This document shows positions 45,811-53,572 of a stretch of DNA of 56,232 bases, piece after piece. The notes beneath the pieces are model-generated. The model saw only the letters and a list, made by a program, of their open reading frames with translations, made no database searches and had not been told where the DNA came from. Position 1 is the stretch's first letter; the number at the start of each line of letters is the position of its first letter. A program made the translations under genes and the position numbers. This DNA is from Candidatus Thalassarchaeaceae archaeon (GTDB lineage: Archaea > Thermoplasmatota > Poseidoniia > Poseidoniales > Thalassarchaeaceae), in NCBI GenBank assembly GCA_030745885.1, contig JASLNR010000022.1:1-56232 (forward strand), written 5' to 3'.

Positions 45811-45815
45811 GGAGG
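45811..45815 (+). promoter_or_regulatory. Shine-Dalgarno GGAGG deciding the aldehyde dehydrogenase start
   Basis: GGAGG ends four bases before the ATG at 45820. It is the best ribosome-binding site near the several in-frame ATGs and favours the 555-residue form of the protein. Confidence 0.55.
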
Positions 45816-45819
45816 TTCG

Positions 45820-47487
45820 ATGCGCATGATTCATGTCACAGGCGGCATTCGCGGAGGCATGACCCACGTACTAGAGGCAGGGTTCGAGGCAATGAGCAGC
45901 GAGAATCCGAACGGCAGCCCGACCATCAGGGGCTACAACATCGTCAACGGCGAATTGAGGCAGGCTAGCGACGGTGGCACCTTCGAGAGTAGGAACCCAG
46001 CGTGGCTTGACGATTGCCTCGGAGAGTTTCCACAGTCAACCAAGCAGGATGTTCACGACGCGCTGCACGCTGCTCGCGAGGCCTTTCCGGGCTGGGCTGC
46101 CACGCCAGCCCCCACTCGGGGCCAGATAATCGGCAACATGGGTAGGCTGCTGATGAAGCACAAGGACGACATCGTGCGTGTGGAGACGCGTGAGATAGGG
46201 AAGACTCTCAAGGAGAGCGCCGGTTCGGTGCAGGAGGCGATAGACACCTGTCTGTTCTTCCAGTCGGAGGGACGAAGGCTGTATGGGCAGACAGTGAACT
46301 CCGAGTTACCAGAAAAGGAGCTGTTCACATACCGCCGCCCACTGGGTGTCTGTGGGATTATCAACGCCTGCAACTTCCCTGCCGCAGTACCATTCTGGAA
46401 GATGATACCCGCAATAATGTGCGGAAATACTTGCGTCTGGAAGAGCCCACAGGACGCTCCGCTGCTCTCGTTCATGCTCACACGCATTATGCATGAGGCT
46501 GGTCTGCCGAACGGCGTGATTAACCTCATCCACGGGCATGGTAGAGGTGCTGGGCAATACCTCGTTGACGCAGTTGATGATGGCCTTGTCAACAAGATCA
46601 GCTTCACTGGCTCAACCGCAGTGGGCAAGATGATCGGAGAAACCTGCGGTCGCAACCTCGTATCGTGCTCACTCGAGCTGGGAGGCAAGAATCCGCTCGT
46701 GGTTATGCCCTCAGCCAACCTCGACAACGCCGTCGAAGGAGCTTACTGGGCAGGCTTCGGCACTGCGGGTCAGCGCTGCACGAGCCTCGGCAACCTGATA
46801 CTCCACGAGGAAATCTACGACGAGTTCATGTCGAAGTTCATGTCGAAAGTGGAGTCTACCAGAATCGGCGATTCAATGCGCCATGATGATGTGCTCTATG
46901 GCCCGATGCTCTCGGAGAAATACGCGAATGACTTCGTAACCACACTAGGAATTTGCGAGACGGACGGCGCGACCAAGCTCTGGGGCGAGGGGATAATCAC
47001 TGAGGACAACAAGCCGGCCAACTTCCTAGGTGATGCCTCCGAGGGCATCTACATGTGGCCTCATGTGTACGCTGAGGTAACCGAGGACATGATGTGCTTC
47101 CATGAGGAGATCTTCGGACCCGTGGTGACAGTTGTCAGGGCGAGCGACTTCGACCACGCTCTGCACCTAGCCAACGCCTCTCCATACGGCCTTTCGAGTG
47201 CCTGCTATACCAATGACAGGCTCGAAGCGTACCGATTCAAGACTGGCATCAAGGCCGGCATGACTGGTATCAACAATTCCACCACTGGCGCCGAGGCCCA
47301 TCTGCCGTTCGGTGGTGTCAAGGGCAGCGGCAACGGAGCCCGCGAGTCCGGAATATGGGTCATCGAGTCATATTCCTACTGGCACGCGGTCAACGATGAG
47401 CTCTCTGGCAAACTCCAGCTAGCACAGATGGACGTCGACGAAATCCACATCGAGGAAGCTGATGCCGATTATTCAGCTCTCACTTAG
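45820..47487 (+). CDS. NAD(P)-dependent aldehyde dehydrogenase
   Basis: The enzyme oxidises an aldehyde to the acid; the closest feel is to ALDH7/semialdehyde dehydrogenases, but the substrate is not certain. Motifs are [28 protein letters not shown] for cofactor binding (given in parts as [12 protein letters not shown] and WKSPQDAP), FTGSTAVGK, catalytic Glu286 in LELGGKNP and nucleophile Cys320 in GQRCTS. The late EEIFGPVV and [17 protein letters not shown] follow. It has 555 residues from the ATG at 45820, somewhat long. ATGs at 45826, 45859 and 45892 are in frame, and the last gives 531 residues. The frame open upstream to 45205 is antisense to CDC48 and is not translated. Its stop overlaps a convergent zinc-ribbon microprotein by four bases. 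Confidence 0.93.
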   Translation: MRMIHVTGGIRGGMTHVLEAGFEAMSSENPNGSPTIRGYNIVNGELRQASDGGTFESRNPAWLDDCLGEFPQSTKQDVHDALHAAREAFPGWAATPAPTRGQIIGNMGRLLMKHKDDIVRVETREIGKTLKESAGSVQEAIDTCLFFQSEGRRLYGQTVNSELPEKELFTYRRPLGVCGIINACNFPAAVPFWKMIPAIMCGNTCVWKSPQDAPLLSFMLTRIMHEAGLPNGVINLIHGHGRGAGQYLVDAVDDGLVNKISFTGSTAVGKMIGETCGRNLVSCSLELGGKNPLVVMPSANLDNAVEGAYWAGFGTAGQRCTSLGNLILHEEIYDEFMSKFMSKVESTRIGDSMRHDDVLYGPMLSEKYANDFVTTLGICETDGATKLWGEGIITEDNKPANFLGDASEGIYMWPHVYAEVTEDMMCFHEEIFGPVVTVVRASDFDHALHLANASPYGLSSACYTNDRLEAYRFKTGIKAGMTGINNSTTGAEAHLPFGGVKGSGNGARESGIWVIESYSYWHAVNDELSGKLQLAQMDVDEIHIEEADADYSALT

Positions 47488-47591
47488 AGCATGGGCTCTC
47501 CGCACTCAGGACAAGGCAGCCCCGGAAGCCATGCTCCGGGCAAGTGACCGCAGTTTGGGCAAACCGAAGTCTCAATGTCACCTCCTACCAT
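47484..47591 (-). CDS. zinc-ribbon microprotein (35 aa)
   Basis: A 35-residue protein reads MVGGDIETSVCPNCGHLP and continues to a second [10 protein letters not shown] end. It has two CPxC pairs (C11/C14 and C27/C30) spaced as in a minimal zinc ribbon. Three things support it. The cysteines are paired. A TATA-like ATTAAA box on this strand is centred 29 bases before the ATG. The stop overlaps the aldehyde dehydrogenase stop by exactly TTAG/CTAA, as seen at another convergent pair in this window. The start could instead be a TTG three codons upstream. Partner and function are unknown; such ribbons often bind RNA, DNA or another protein. Confidence 0.65.
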   Translation of the reverse strand: MVGGDIETSVCPNCGHLPGAWLPGLPCPECGEPML

Positions 47592-47617
47592 GCAGTCCAA
47601 AGTTGCGGCTAAGTGCC

Positions 47618-47623
47618 TTTAAT
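47618..47623 (-). promoter_or_regulatory. TATA-like box of the zinc-ribbon microprotein
   Basis: ATTAAA on the minus strand (TTTAAT on plus) is centred about 29 bases before the ATG at 47591. That fits a leaderless archaeal promoter. It could also serve the divergent sdhC gene, whose start is further away. Confidence 0.45.
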
Positions 47624-47706
47624 CTTGCACTGCAGCATAGTGTAGTTGGACGATGCAATCCCTTATGGGGCCTTGGGCGTGCCCAAAGGGCACGGGGTGC
47701 ATTCAA

Positions 47707-48573
47707 TTGAGCCAGAGCATGAAGCTCCCGATGAAAAGGGGCTTCGGCAAGACTGATCGCACGGATGACTGGTGGAAGGGTCCGGCTGCAATGTCCGGCT
47801 ACCTCGGGATCATGATCGCCTACTCCGCCTGGCGCGGCATGATGGAGGCCGACTTCTGGATATTCTCGGAATTCGGCATGAGCGCAGGGCACCAGACGAT
47901 GGCCATCGAAAGTAAGGGGAGTCACGTTCTGAGCCCGCTGTTCTCACCTTTGGTCATCCCCGGCGGAGATGGCCTGGGCTCAATGGTGCCACTTGAACTG
48001 GCTTGGATGTCACCGGCGATGTTCATCCTCATCTTCCCAATAGGTTTCAGGGCGACATGCTACTACTACCGCAAGGCGTACTACCGGGCATTCATGCAGC
48101 AGCCGACTGGATGCGCGGTCTCGAAGCCGTGGAACGAGTATAGCGGTGAGACCGGGCTGCTGCTGGTTCAGAACCTGCATCGCTACTTCATGTACGTCGC
48201 CCTGATATATCTGCCAATGCTGTCCTATGATGTCTGGATGTCAGTCAACTTCCACAGCGACGGAGGCGTACATTCCTACGGCGTAAGCATCGGTTCGCTC
48301 GTGCTTCTAGTCAACCTCATCCTTCTCACTGGCTACACCTTCGGCTGCCACGCTTTCCGCCACGTCGTTGGAGGTGGGGCCAAGGAGTGGACTGCCGCCC
48401 CGATGAGCCGCCTCAAGTACAGACTGTGGAGGTTCTCGACCTTGTTCAACGAAAATCATAGGGACTGGGCCCTATACAGCCTGTTCTTTGTGATGTTCGC
48501 CGATTTCTACATCTACGCCTGCACCGATCCGGTGCTCGGCTGGTCCGACGTGATCCTCTGGGGTGGCCTCTGA
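47707..48573 (+). CDS. sdhC: succinate dehydrogenase membrane (cytochrome b) subunit
   Basis: This is the membrane anchor that carries electrons from succinate oxidation to quinone. It is called mainly from its place directly before sdhA and sdhB, with one-base and four-base overlaps. The 288-residue protein has about five helices (GYLGIMIAYSAWRGMM, MSPAMFILIFPIGF, YFMYVALIYLPMLSYDVWM, IGSLVLLVNLILLTGYTFG and ALYSLFFVMFADFYIYA). Histidines that could ligate heme occur in GHQTM, NLHRY, FGCHAFRHVVGG and NENHRD. It is longer than usual SdhC and no sdhD is present, so it may be a single-subunit anchor. The TTG at 47707 follows GGGGTG by seven bases; ATGs at 47653 and 47719 are alternatives. Confidence 0.75.
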   Translation: MSQSMKLPMKRGFGKTDRTDDWWKGPAAMSGYLGIMIAYSAWRGMMEADFWIFSEFGMSAGHQTMAIESKGSHVLSPLFSPLVIPGGDGLGSMVPLELAWMSPAMFILIFPIGFRATCYYYRKAYYRAFMQQPTGCAVSKPWNEYSGETGLLLVQNLHRYFMYVALIYLPMLSYDVWMSVNFHSDGGVHSYGVSIGSLVLLVNLILLTGYTFGCHAFRHVVGGGAKEWTAAPMSRLKYRLWRFSTLFNENHRDWALYSLFFVMFADFYIYACTDPVLGWSDVILWGGL

Positions 48574-50399
48574 TGAGCGAGATTGTAACCCACGAACATG
48601 ACGTGGTCGTCATCGGCGCGGGAGGCGCTGGTCTTCGCGCTGCCATCGAAGCTAGTACTGCCGGTATCAGCGTGGCTATGATCTGCAAGTCGATGCTCGG
48701 CAAGGCGCACACCGTGATGGCCGAGGGAGGCGCTGCTGCGGCACTCGCCAACAAGGACCCGCGCGACTCCTGGCAGACCCACTTCCGCGACACTATGAAG
48801 GGAGGTAAGTACCTCGGTGATTGGCGCATGGCTCAGATCCATGCGCAGCAGTCGCCGGATAGAATCCGCGAGCTCGAGCAGTGGGGTGCGGTCTTCGATC
48901 GGACCCCCGAGGGCATGACCAGTCAGCGAAACTTCGGCGGCCATACCTATCCGAGACTCGCGCATATCGGCGACGCTACTGGACTCGAGCTGATTCGTAC
49001 TCTGCAGCAGAAGGGAATTCACATGGGAATGGACGTCTTCATGGAGTTCACGGTTCGCCGGCTGTTCAAGACCAGCGGACGCGTCTCCGGCTGCTTCGCG
49101 TACGATCGCAACGACGGTTCGCTACACGTCTTCAAGGCCAAGACGATCGTCCTCGCGACTGGGGGTGTCACCCGCTGCTGGGAGGTCTGCTCGGGTTCGT
49201 GGGAGTACACCGGAGAGGGGCATGCGCTGGCCTACTGGGCAGGTGCTGAAATGGGGGACATGGAGTTCGTTCAGTTCCACCCCACCGGGATGATTTGGCC
49301 GCCCTCGGTCAAGGGCATCCTCGTTACCGAGGGAGTCCGTGGCGAGGGTGGGGTGCTTAGCAACGCGGAAGGAAAGCGGTTCATGTTCGACTACGTGCCA
49401 GAGATGTACGCAGACGAGTTCGCAGACACAGAGGAGGAGGCGCTAGCCTGGGTGGACGAGGTCGTCTCTGGAAAGCTCGCCACCAAACGGAGGCCCCCCG
49501 AGCTGCTAACCCGTGACGTGGTCGCCAAAGCAATCAACAGCGAGCGCGCCGCCGGTCGTGCTTCCGAGCATGGAGGGGCCTACCTCGACATCTCTTGGCG
49601 TAACCCAGAGGAAGTGAAGAAGAAGCTACCGGGGATGTACCACCAGTTCAAGGAACTCGCGGCGGTTGACATCACCAAGGATCCGATGGAAGTAGGGCCG
49701 ACGGCCCACTACGTGATGGGGGGCGTTAAGGTCAACCCCTACACCCAGGAGACTTCGGTTCCGGGCCTCTACGCCGCAGGGGAGGTCGCAACTGGCCTGC
49801 ACGGCGCCAATAGGTTGGGCGGCAACTCATTGTCGGACCTTATTGTATTCGGCAAGATTGCTGGGAGTCGGGCAGCCGAGGCCGCAAAGGAGGCTGGTAA
49901 CTTCTCCACCATTGCCCAGTCCGAGATAGACGAGGTCGTGACTGAAACCCTCGCCCCATTGATGCGCGAAGGAGGGGAGAATCCTGCCAAGGTTGTAAAC
50001 GACCTCCGGGAGATGATGCAGAACAAGGCCGGCATTATCAGAACGGGTGACCTGCTACTGGAGGCCATCGACAACCTCGATGAGTTGGGGAGGCGTGCCG
50101 CTACCACATCACCGGGAGGGGGCAGGACGTACAATCCCGGCTGGCATCAGGCACTAGAACTCAGCGCCATGATCGATGTGAGCAGGATGTGTGCGCTGGC
50201 CGCTCACAGGCGCGAGGAGAGTCGGGGTGCGCACACGCGCGACGACTTCCCCGAAACGGATCACTCTCACTGGGGAAAGGTAACCAGCGTGATCTCGATG
50301 GGGGAAGGTCGTTCCATGGACATAGGGTTCGCCTCCTACCCTGAGATGCCCGAGGAGCTCAGATCGCTCCTAGACGTGGAAGACCTGCATGAGGGATGA
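48573..50399 (+). CDS. sdhA: succinate dehydrogenase flavoprotein subunit
   Basis: SdhA oxidises succinate to fumarate with FAD on the cytoplasmic side of the membrane. The 608-residue protein has the dinucleotide motif VVVIGAGGAGLRAAIEA, then GKAHTVMAEGG with His46 in the place of the covalent FAD ligand. MEFVQFHPTGM follows, TEGVRGEGGVL around the active site and a late GLHGANRLGGNSLSD. The C-terminal helical cap carries the usual AxxRxESRGAHxRxDxP pattern (HRREESRGAHTRDDFP). It starts at the TGATG junction with sdhC and overlaps sdhB by four bases. Fumarate reductase activity cannot be excluded, but aerobic genes in the window favour succinate oxidation. Confidence 0.95.
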   Translation: MSEIVTHEHDVVVIGAGGAGLRAAIEASTAGISVAMICKSMLGKAHTVMAEGGAAAALANKDPRDSWQTHFRDTMKGGKYLGDWRMAQIHAQQSPDRIRELEQWGAVFDRTPEGMTSQRNFGGHTYPRLAHIGDATGLELIRTLQQKGIHMGMDVFMEFTVRRLFKTSGRVSGCFAYDRNDGSLHVFKAKTIVLATGGVTRCWEVCSGSWEYTGEGHALAYWAGAEMGDMEFVQFHPTGMIWPPSVKGILVTEGVRGEGGVLSNAEGKRFMFDYVPEMYADEFADTEEEALAWVDEVVSGKLATKRRPPELLTRDVVAKAINSERAAGRASEHGGAYLDISWRNPEEVKKKLPGMYHQFKELAAVDITKDPMEVGPTAHYVMGGVKVNPYTQETSVPGLYAAGEVATGLHGANRLGGNSLSDLIVFGKIAGSRAAEAAKEAGNFSTIAQSEIDEVVTETLAPLMREGGENPAKVVNDLREMMQNKAGIIRTGDLLLEAIDNLDELGRRAATTSPGGGRTYNPGWHQALELSAMIDVSRMCALAAHRREESRGAHTRDDFPETDHSHWGKVTSVISMGEGRSMDIGFASYPEMPEELRSLLDVEDLHEG

Positions 50400-51310
50400 G
50401 CATGAACGATCAGGTGACTTTCAGGGTTTTCAGGGGCCAGCCGGATGCCGACGGGGACCCGTTCGGCCAGATGGTCGACTACACCGTCGATTTAGATGAG
50501 GGCATGGTGGTACTAGACGTCATCCACAGGATTCAGGCCGAGCACGCCCCTGATCTGTCATGCCGCTGGAACTGCAAGGCCGGAAAGTGCGGCTCTTGCA
50601 GTGCCGAGGTTAACGGCAAGCCCAGGCTGATGTGCATGACACGGATGGAGGACATCGTGGCAGAGAATCCTGATGGCGAGCCGATTCTAGTCAGGCCCAT
50701 GCAGGCATTCCCGCTGACTAAGGACTTGGTCACTGACACTTCCTGGGCCTACGAGACCGATAGACGAATCGTCCCCATTAATGGGCCCGAGGAACCTGAC
50801 TGGGAATTCTATCAGGAGGAGGCCGATAGGCTGCAAGAGTTCCGCTCCTGCATCGAGTGCATGCTCTGCGTCAACACCTGTCACGTGCTTCGAGAGCACC
50901 AGATGTTCGACGAGTTCGCTGGCCCTCGCTTCTTCGTCCGTCTCGCCGGCCTCGAGATGCACCCTCTGGACACAGGAAATAGGATTCCCCACATCAAGGA
51001 CGACTTCGGGATAGGATACTGCAACATTACCAAGTGCTGCACCGAGGTATGCCCAGCGGGGATCAAGATCACGGATAATGCAATCATTCCCCTCAAGGAG
51101 CGGGTTGTGACCGAATTCTACGACCCGCTGGCGATAATGGCGAGAATGCTTGGCATCAAGGAGAAGTTACCCGAGCCGAGTCCACGGTTGCATTTCGGTG
51201 ACGCGAATGTGAAAGTGGCGGAGAAGGCTCTGAGAAAGGAGAGGTCCAGGGCCGAAGAGGCACGTAAACAGGAAAGGGCGCGGGTCGAAAGAGTGCGCGG
51301 CAAGAGATGA
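50396..51310 (+). CDS. sdhB: succinate dehydrogenase iron-sulfur subunit
   Basis: SdhB passes electrons from the flavoprotein to the membrane subunit through three clusters. The 304-residue protein has the 2Fe-2S ligands around C60, C65, C68 and C80 (CRWNCKAGKCGSC and LMC). The 4Fe-4S motif is CIECMLCVNTC, with a last ligand in VCPAGI, and the 3Fe-4S motif region is CNITKCCTEVC. A lysine/arginine-rich tail of about 25 residues (ALRKERSRAEEARKQERARV) extends past the usual end. It starts within the last codon of sdhA (ATGA). The three genes form one compact operon in the order sdhC-sdhA-sdhB. Confidence 0.95.
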   Translation: MSMNDQVTFRVFRGQPDADGDPFGQMVDYTVDLDEGMVVLDVIHRIQAEHAPDLSCRWNCKAGKCGSCSAEVNGKPRLMCMTRMEDIVAENPDGEPILVRPMQAFPLTKDLVTDTSWAYETDRRIVPINGPEEPDWEFYQEEADRLQEFRSCIECMLCVNTCHVLREHQMFDEFAGPRFFVRLAGLEMHPLDTGNRIPHIKDDFGIGYCNITKCCTEVCPAGIKITDNAIIPLKERVVTEFYDPLAIMARMLGIKEKLPEPSPRLHFGDANVKVAEKALRKERSRAEEARKQERARVERVRGKR

Positions 51311-51382
51311 AGGCTCCCGCACTCGGCCCTTCGATGCCCGACTATCCTCGGGTTCGTGCAGCTGTATGACTCGCTACAAGGC

Positions 51383-51646
51383 TCAGTTTCGGTCTATTCG
51401 GACCTTGCTTACGTTGGCCTTGTTGATCATGTCGGGTAGCCAGGCAGGGGCGTTGGCACCCTTCGCTACCATCTTCTTCCAGCCCTTGAACACGTGAACG
51501 CGGTTGGTTCCCCTCTCTCTGAGATGGATGTCCGTCTCACCACGAGATGCCGCCTTGAGGGCTGCGCCCCTTGGCTGCCTGCTGTGGAACACCTGCGCAG
51601 TGTCCTTTCCGTTCTTCATCAACACGAAGTATTTCTTGTCTCCCAT
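51383..51646 (-). CDS. chromosomal protein MC1
   Basis: MC1 is a small monomeric archaeal chromatin protein that sharply bends DNA. The 87-residue protein aligns along its length with MC1: YFVLMKNGKDTAQVF, then QPRGAALKAASRGETDIHLRERGTNRVHVFKGWK (seen in pieces as PRGAALKAASRG and LRERGTNRVHVFKGWK), and PAWLPDMINKANVSK. It is basic, with the Trp and Pro-Ala-Trp positions that form the DNA-binding arm retained. A GTTTAATA TATA-like element lies about 40 bases before the ATG. It faces sdhB, with 72 bases between stops, and is one of the stronger archaeal markers in the window. Confidence 0.92.
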   Translation of the reverse strand: MGDKKYFVLMKNGKDTAQVFHSRQPRGAALKAASRGETDIHLRERGTNRVHVFKGWKKMVAKGANAPAWLPDMINKANVSKVRIDRN

Positions 51647-51757
51647 ATTGGTCTGTCTCCGAGGGCAGGCGAAACTTGGCAGGTATTAAACTTGAGGGGG
51701 GATAATCGTAATACTGCGTCTATGATTGATGGTTTTCAAATGGCCGTTGGATGCATT

Positions 51758-51991
51758 CTATAGTTCTGCGCACGCGAGTGTCTTGGTATTGGTTATGCCC
51801 TCGATGGGGCGTACAGACTCCACAACCAAGCGGGCTATCTCACCCATGCTCTCAGCCTCGATCTTGAGAATCATATCGTGGTCGCCAAAGAGAATTTGGG
51901 CATCAGAGACGAATGTTAGGGCTGATGCCTTCTCAAATACGCTGTACTCGGTGCCGGGCTCGACGTCAACTAGAACATAACCCGCGGACAT
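51758..51991 (-). CDS. stand-alone Lrp/AsnC ligand-binding (RAM) domain protein
   Basis: The 77-residue protein matches only the effector-binding half of Lrp/AsnC regulators, with no helix-turn-helix. The pattern GYVLVDVEPGTEYSVFEKAS, then SDAQILFGDHDMILKIEAESMGEIARLV (in pieces) and ITNTKTLACAEL, is the usual beta-alpha-beta-beta-alpha-beta RAM fold. Such single domains bind amino acids or other small molecules and may join full-length Lrp proteins into mixed rings. It is divergent from the macrodomain gene, with 78 bases between starts. Ligand unknown. Confidence 0.85.
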   Translation of the reverse strand: MSAGYVLVDVEPGTEYSVFEKASALTFVSDAQILFGDHDMILKIEAESMGEIARLVVESVRPIEGITNTKTLACAEL

Positions 51992-52038
51992 GCTTGGACG
52001 CGAGGGGTGCAGGGGAATGAAATCTCCCCCGGTTCGCG

Positions 52039-52044
52039 TTTAAT
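52039..52044 (+). promoter_or_regulatory. TATA-like box of the macrodomain gene
   Basis: TTTAAT is centred 28 bases before the ATG at 52070, fitting a leaderless transcript. It also helps choose that start among four in-frame ATGs. Confidence 0.45.
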
Positions 52045-52069
52045 GTCACCTACGATGAATACATATCGG

Positions 52070-52732
52070 ATGGCCTACCCTTGGGGTCCTATGGCCGATG
52101 TGGTAATCGTTAGAGAGTGTCGTCATGGTCAGGTTCGCGTCCTATACGGTGATATTGTCAGAGTCGAGGGGGATGTTATGGTCATCCCAGCTAACAATAG
52201 GCTCGCCGGCAGAGAGGGTCTCGACGAGCGTATGCAGCAAGCAGCCGGTCCGAGCCTGAGGGAACACTGTGCAGGTATTGCTAGGGAGAAGAGAGCATTC
52301 AACCTACAGCCATGCGGCGTGGGAGAGGCCGTCTCAACACCTTCCTTCGACCTACCAGCCTCCCACCTCGTGCACGTGGTTGGTCCTGATTGCCGGAGGC
52401 CCACTCAGGACAACTTCCGCAGGGAGCTATTGAGGAACTCGTATGGGGCCCTTTTCGAAGAGGTCGAGGGACTCGATCCTAGGGAGACCCTCGTTCTGCC
52501 CCCACTAGGCATGGATGTCTTCGCCTATCCCCACAGGGAGGGTGCGAGGATGACCATGGAGATCGTCCTCGATTGGATGGACGGCGAGGATGACCCAGGA
52601 GTCAGGATGGTGCTAATCGTAACTCACGAGGACAATTTCCTCAATAATATGAAGACCATCTACAGGGAAAGCGAGGACCAGTTTCCCGGGGTCGATCGAA
52701 CTAGGGAATACCGAAAGGGCAAGATTCAGTGA
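52070..52732 (+). CDS. macrodomain protein
   Basis: Macrodomains bind ADP-ribose and often remove it from proteins or nucleic acids, or hydrolyse O-acetyl-ADP-ribose. The match is VLYGDIVRVEGDVMVIPANNRLAGREGLDERMQQAAGPSLREHC (in pieces: GDIVRVEGDVMVIPANN and AAGPSLREHC). The usual NAAN is PANN and the Gly-rich ligand loop is shortened to AGREGLD. The C-terminal half has VLPPLGMDVFAYPHREGARM, which parallels the family's second loop and helix. From 52070 it has 220 residues; starts at 52043, 52055 and 52091 are possible. hjc follows after 44 bases on the same strand. The altered loop makes catalytic activity uncertain. Confidence 0.75.
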   Translation: MAYPWGPMADVVIVRECRHGQVRVLYGDIVRVEGDVMVIPANNRLAGREGLDERMQQAAGPSLREHCAGIAREKRAFNLQPCGVGEAVSTPSFDLPASHLVHVVGPDCRRPTQDNFRRELLRNSYGALFEEVEGLDPRETLVLPPLGMDVFAYPHREGARMTMEIVLDWMDGEDDPGVRMVLIVTHEDNFLNNMKTIYRESEDQFPGVDRTREYRKGKIQ

Positions 52733-52776
52733 GCCTTCACCAATGTGCTCAATAACCCCGAGAACGGGATGCAACC

Positions 52777-53352
52777 GTGGGGACCGCGTACGAGCGAGAG
52801 TTGCGAGCCGTGCTCGCAGGCGAGTTGAAGGGCGTCAGAGCGATTACCAGATCCTGCACCGAAGTTGAGCGGGCTAGGGCGATGCGCGTCATCCAGAGGC
52901 CGTTTCTGGTTGTCAGGGCGCCAGGTAGTGGCTCTGAGGGAACGGGGGACCTCCTCGTGCTACGGGGCGACATGTGCTTCCCGATAGAGGTCAAGTCATC
53001 GAAGAGAGACAGGATCTACCTCTCTGGCAGAACAATGGATCAGTACAAGGCGCTGAAATCCACTGGTGAGAGGTGCGGTCTGCTTCCGTTGTATGCCTTC
53101 AGGCTGAAGGGCGTTAGAGGGGATAGTTGGAGGGTAATGAGGGTTGATGTAGATGGCCTGACCGGGAAACTGAGGCATCTTTCTAGGAGCATTCCCCCCT
53201 TGCCCCTGACCAGTCGGGGAGTGCCTCATCTGAACTGGCACGAGGGGATGCCAATGCACCGATTCCTAGCGCTCGTGTGCAAGTCGGAAGGCGCGAAAGG
53301 CATGTCTGGCTCAGGGTCGGGTCTCTCAATTAGTGAGCCTGCCTCTGGCTAG
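52777..53352 (+). CDS. hjc: Holliday junction resolvase Hjc
   Basis: Hjc is the archaeal endonuclease that cuts four-way DNA junctions after recombination. The 191-residue protein from a GTG start has the nuclease core: Glu in AYERELRAVLAG, Asp in GTGDLLVL (about D58), and the E71-V-K73 of PIEVKSS followed by RDRIYLSG. Between the first helix and the VVRAPGSGS strand there is an insertion of about 20 residues (TRSCTEVERARAMRVIQR). The C terminus is extended by about 60 residues past the usual 120-140. All catalytic residues remain. The next gene on the opposite strand stops five bases away. It joins radA and hel308 as recombination genes in this window. Confidence 0.85.
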   Translation: MGTAYERELRAVLAGELKGVRAITRSCTEVERARAMRVIQRPFLVVRAPGSGSEGTGDLLVLRGDMCFPIEVKSSKRDRIYLSGRTMDQYKALKSTGERCGLLPLYAFRLKGVRGDSWRVMRVDVDGLTGKLRHLSRSIPPLPLTSRGVPHLNWHEGMPMHRFLALVCKSEGAKGMSGSGSGLSISEPASG

Positions 53353-53356
53353 GTCG

Positions 53357-53536
53357 CTATTGCCCGGAGAGTCTCTCCTCAATCAAATCGAGTCTGGACT
53401 TGAGGGACTCGAGCCCCTCCCTGATGGTCGAGAGGTCGGCTTGGTCGAGCAGTCTGCAGACGCTCTCACGCTCCCTTGCAAGAGAGTCCATGCGTCGGTT
53501 GAGGCTCCTGTTGTCCGATAGTCTACGACCGGTCAC
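53357..53536 (-). CDS. small coiled-coil protein (59 aa)
   Basis: No family is recognised. Reading from a GTG at 53536, the 59-residue protein ends in an amphipathic helix, STIREGLESLKSRLDLIEE, after a charged first half (GRRLSDNRSLNRRMDSLAR). The stop falls five bases from the hjc stop, in the tight convergent style of this genome. A weak AATACG element lies about 25 bases upstream of the GTG. An ATG at codon 16 is an alternative start. The heptad-like spacing suggests a dimerising coiled coil. Function is unknown. Confidence 0.5.
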   Translation of the reverse strand: MTGRRLSDNRSLNRRMDSLARERESVCRLLDQADLSTIREGLESLKSRLDLIEERLSGQ

Positions 53537-53572
53537 GAACGTCTGACTGGGTGTGGCGTATTCTCCCTTCCG

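Noticed and set aside
45205..45819. Upstream in-frame extension of the aldehyde dehydrogenase
   Set aside because: It lies antisense to the conserved N-terminal part of CDC48 and lacks aldehyde dehydrogenase similarity; a GGAGG precedes the ATG at 45820.
46053..46727. 224-codon frame antisense to the aldehyde dehydrogenase
   Set aside because: The sense strand carries an intact catalytic Cys and Glu and cofactor motifs; the antisense product is low-complexity.
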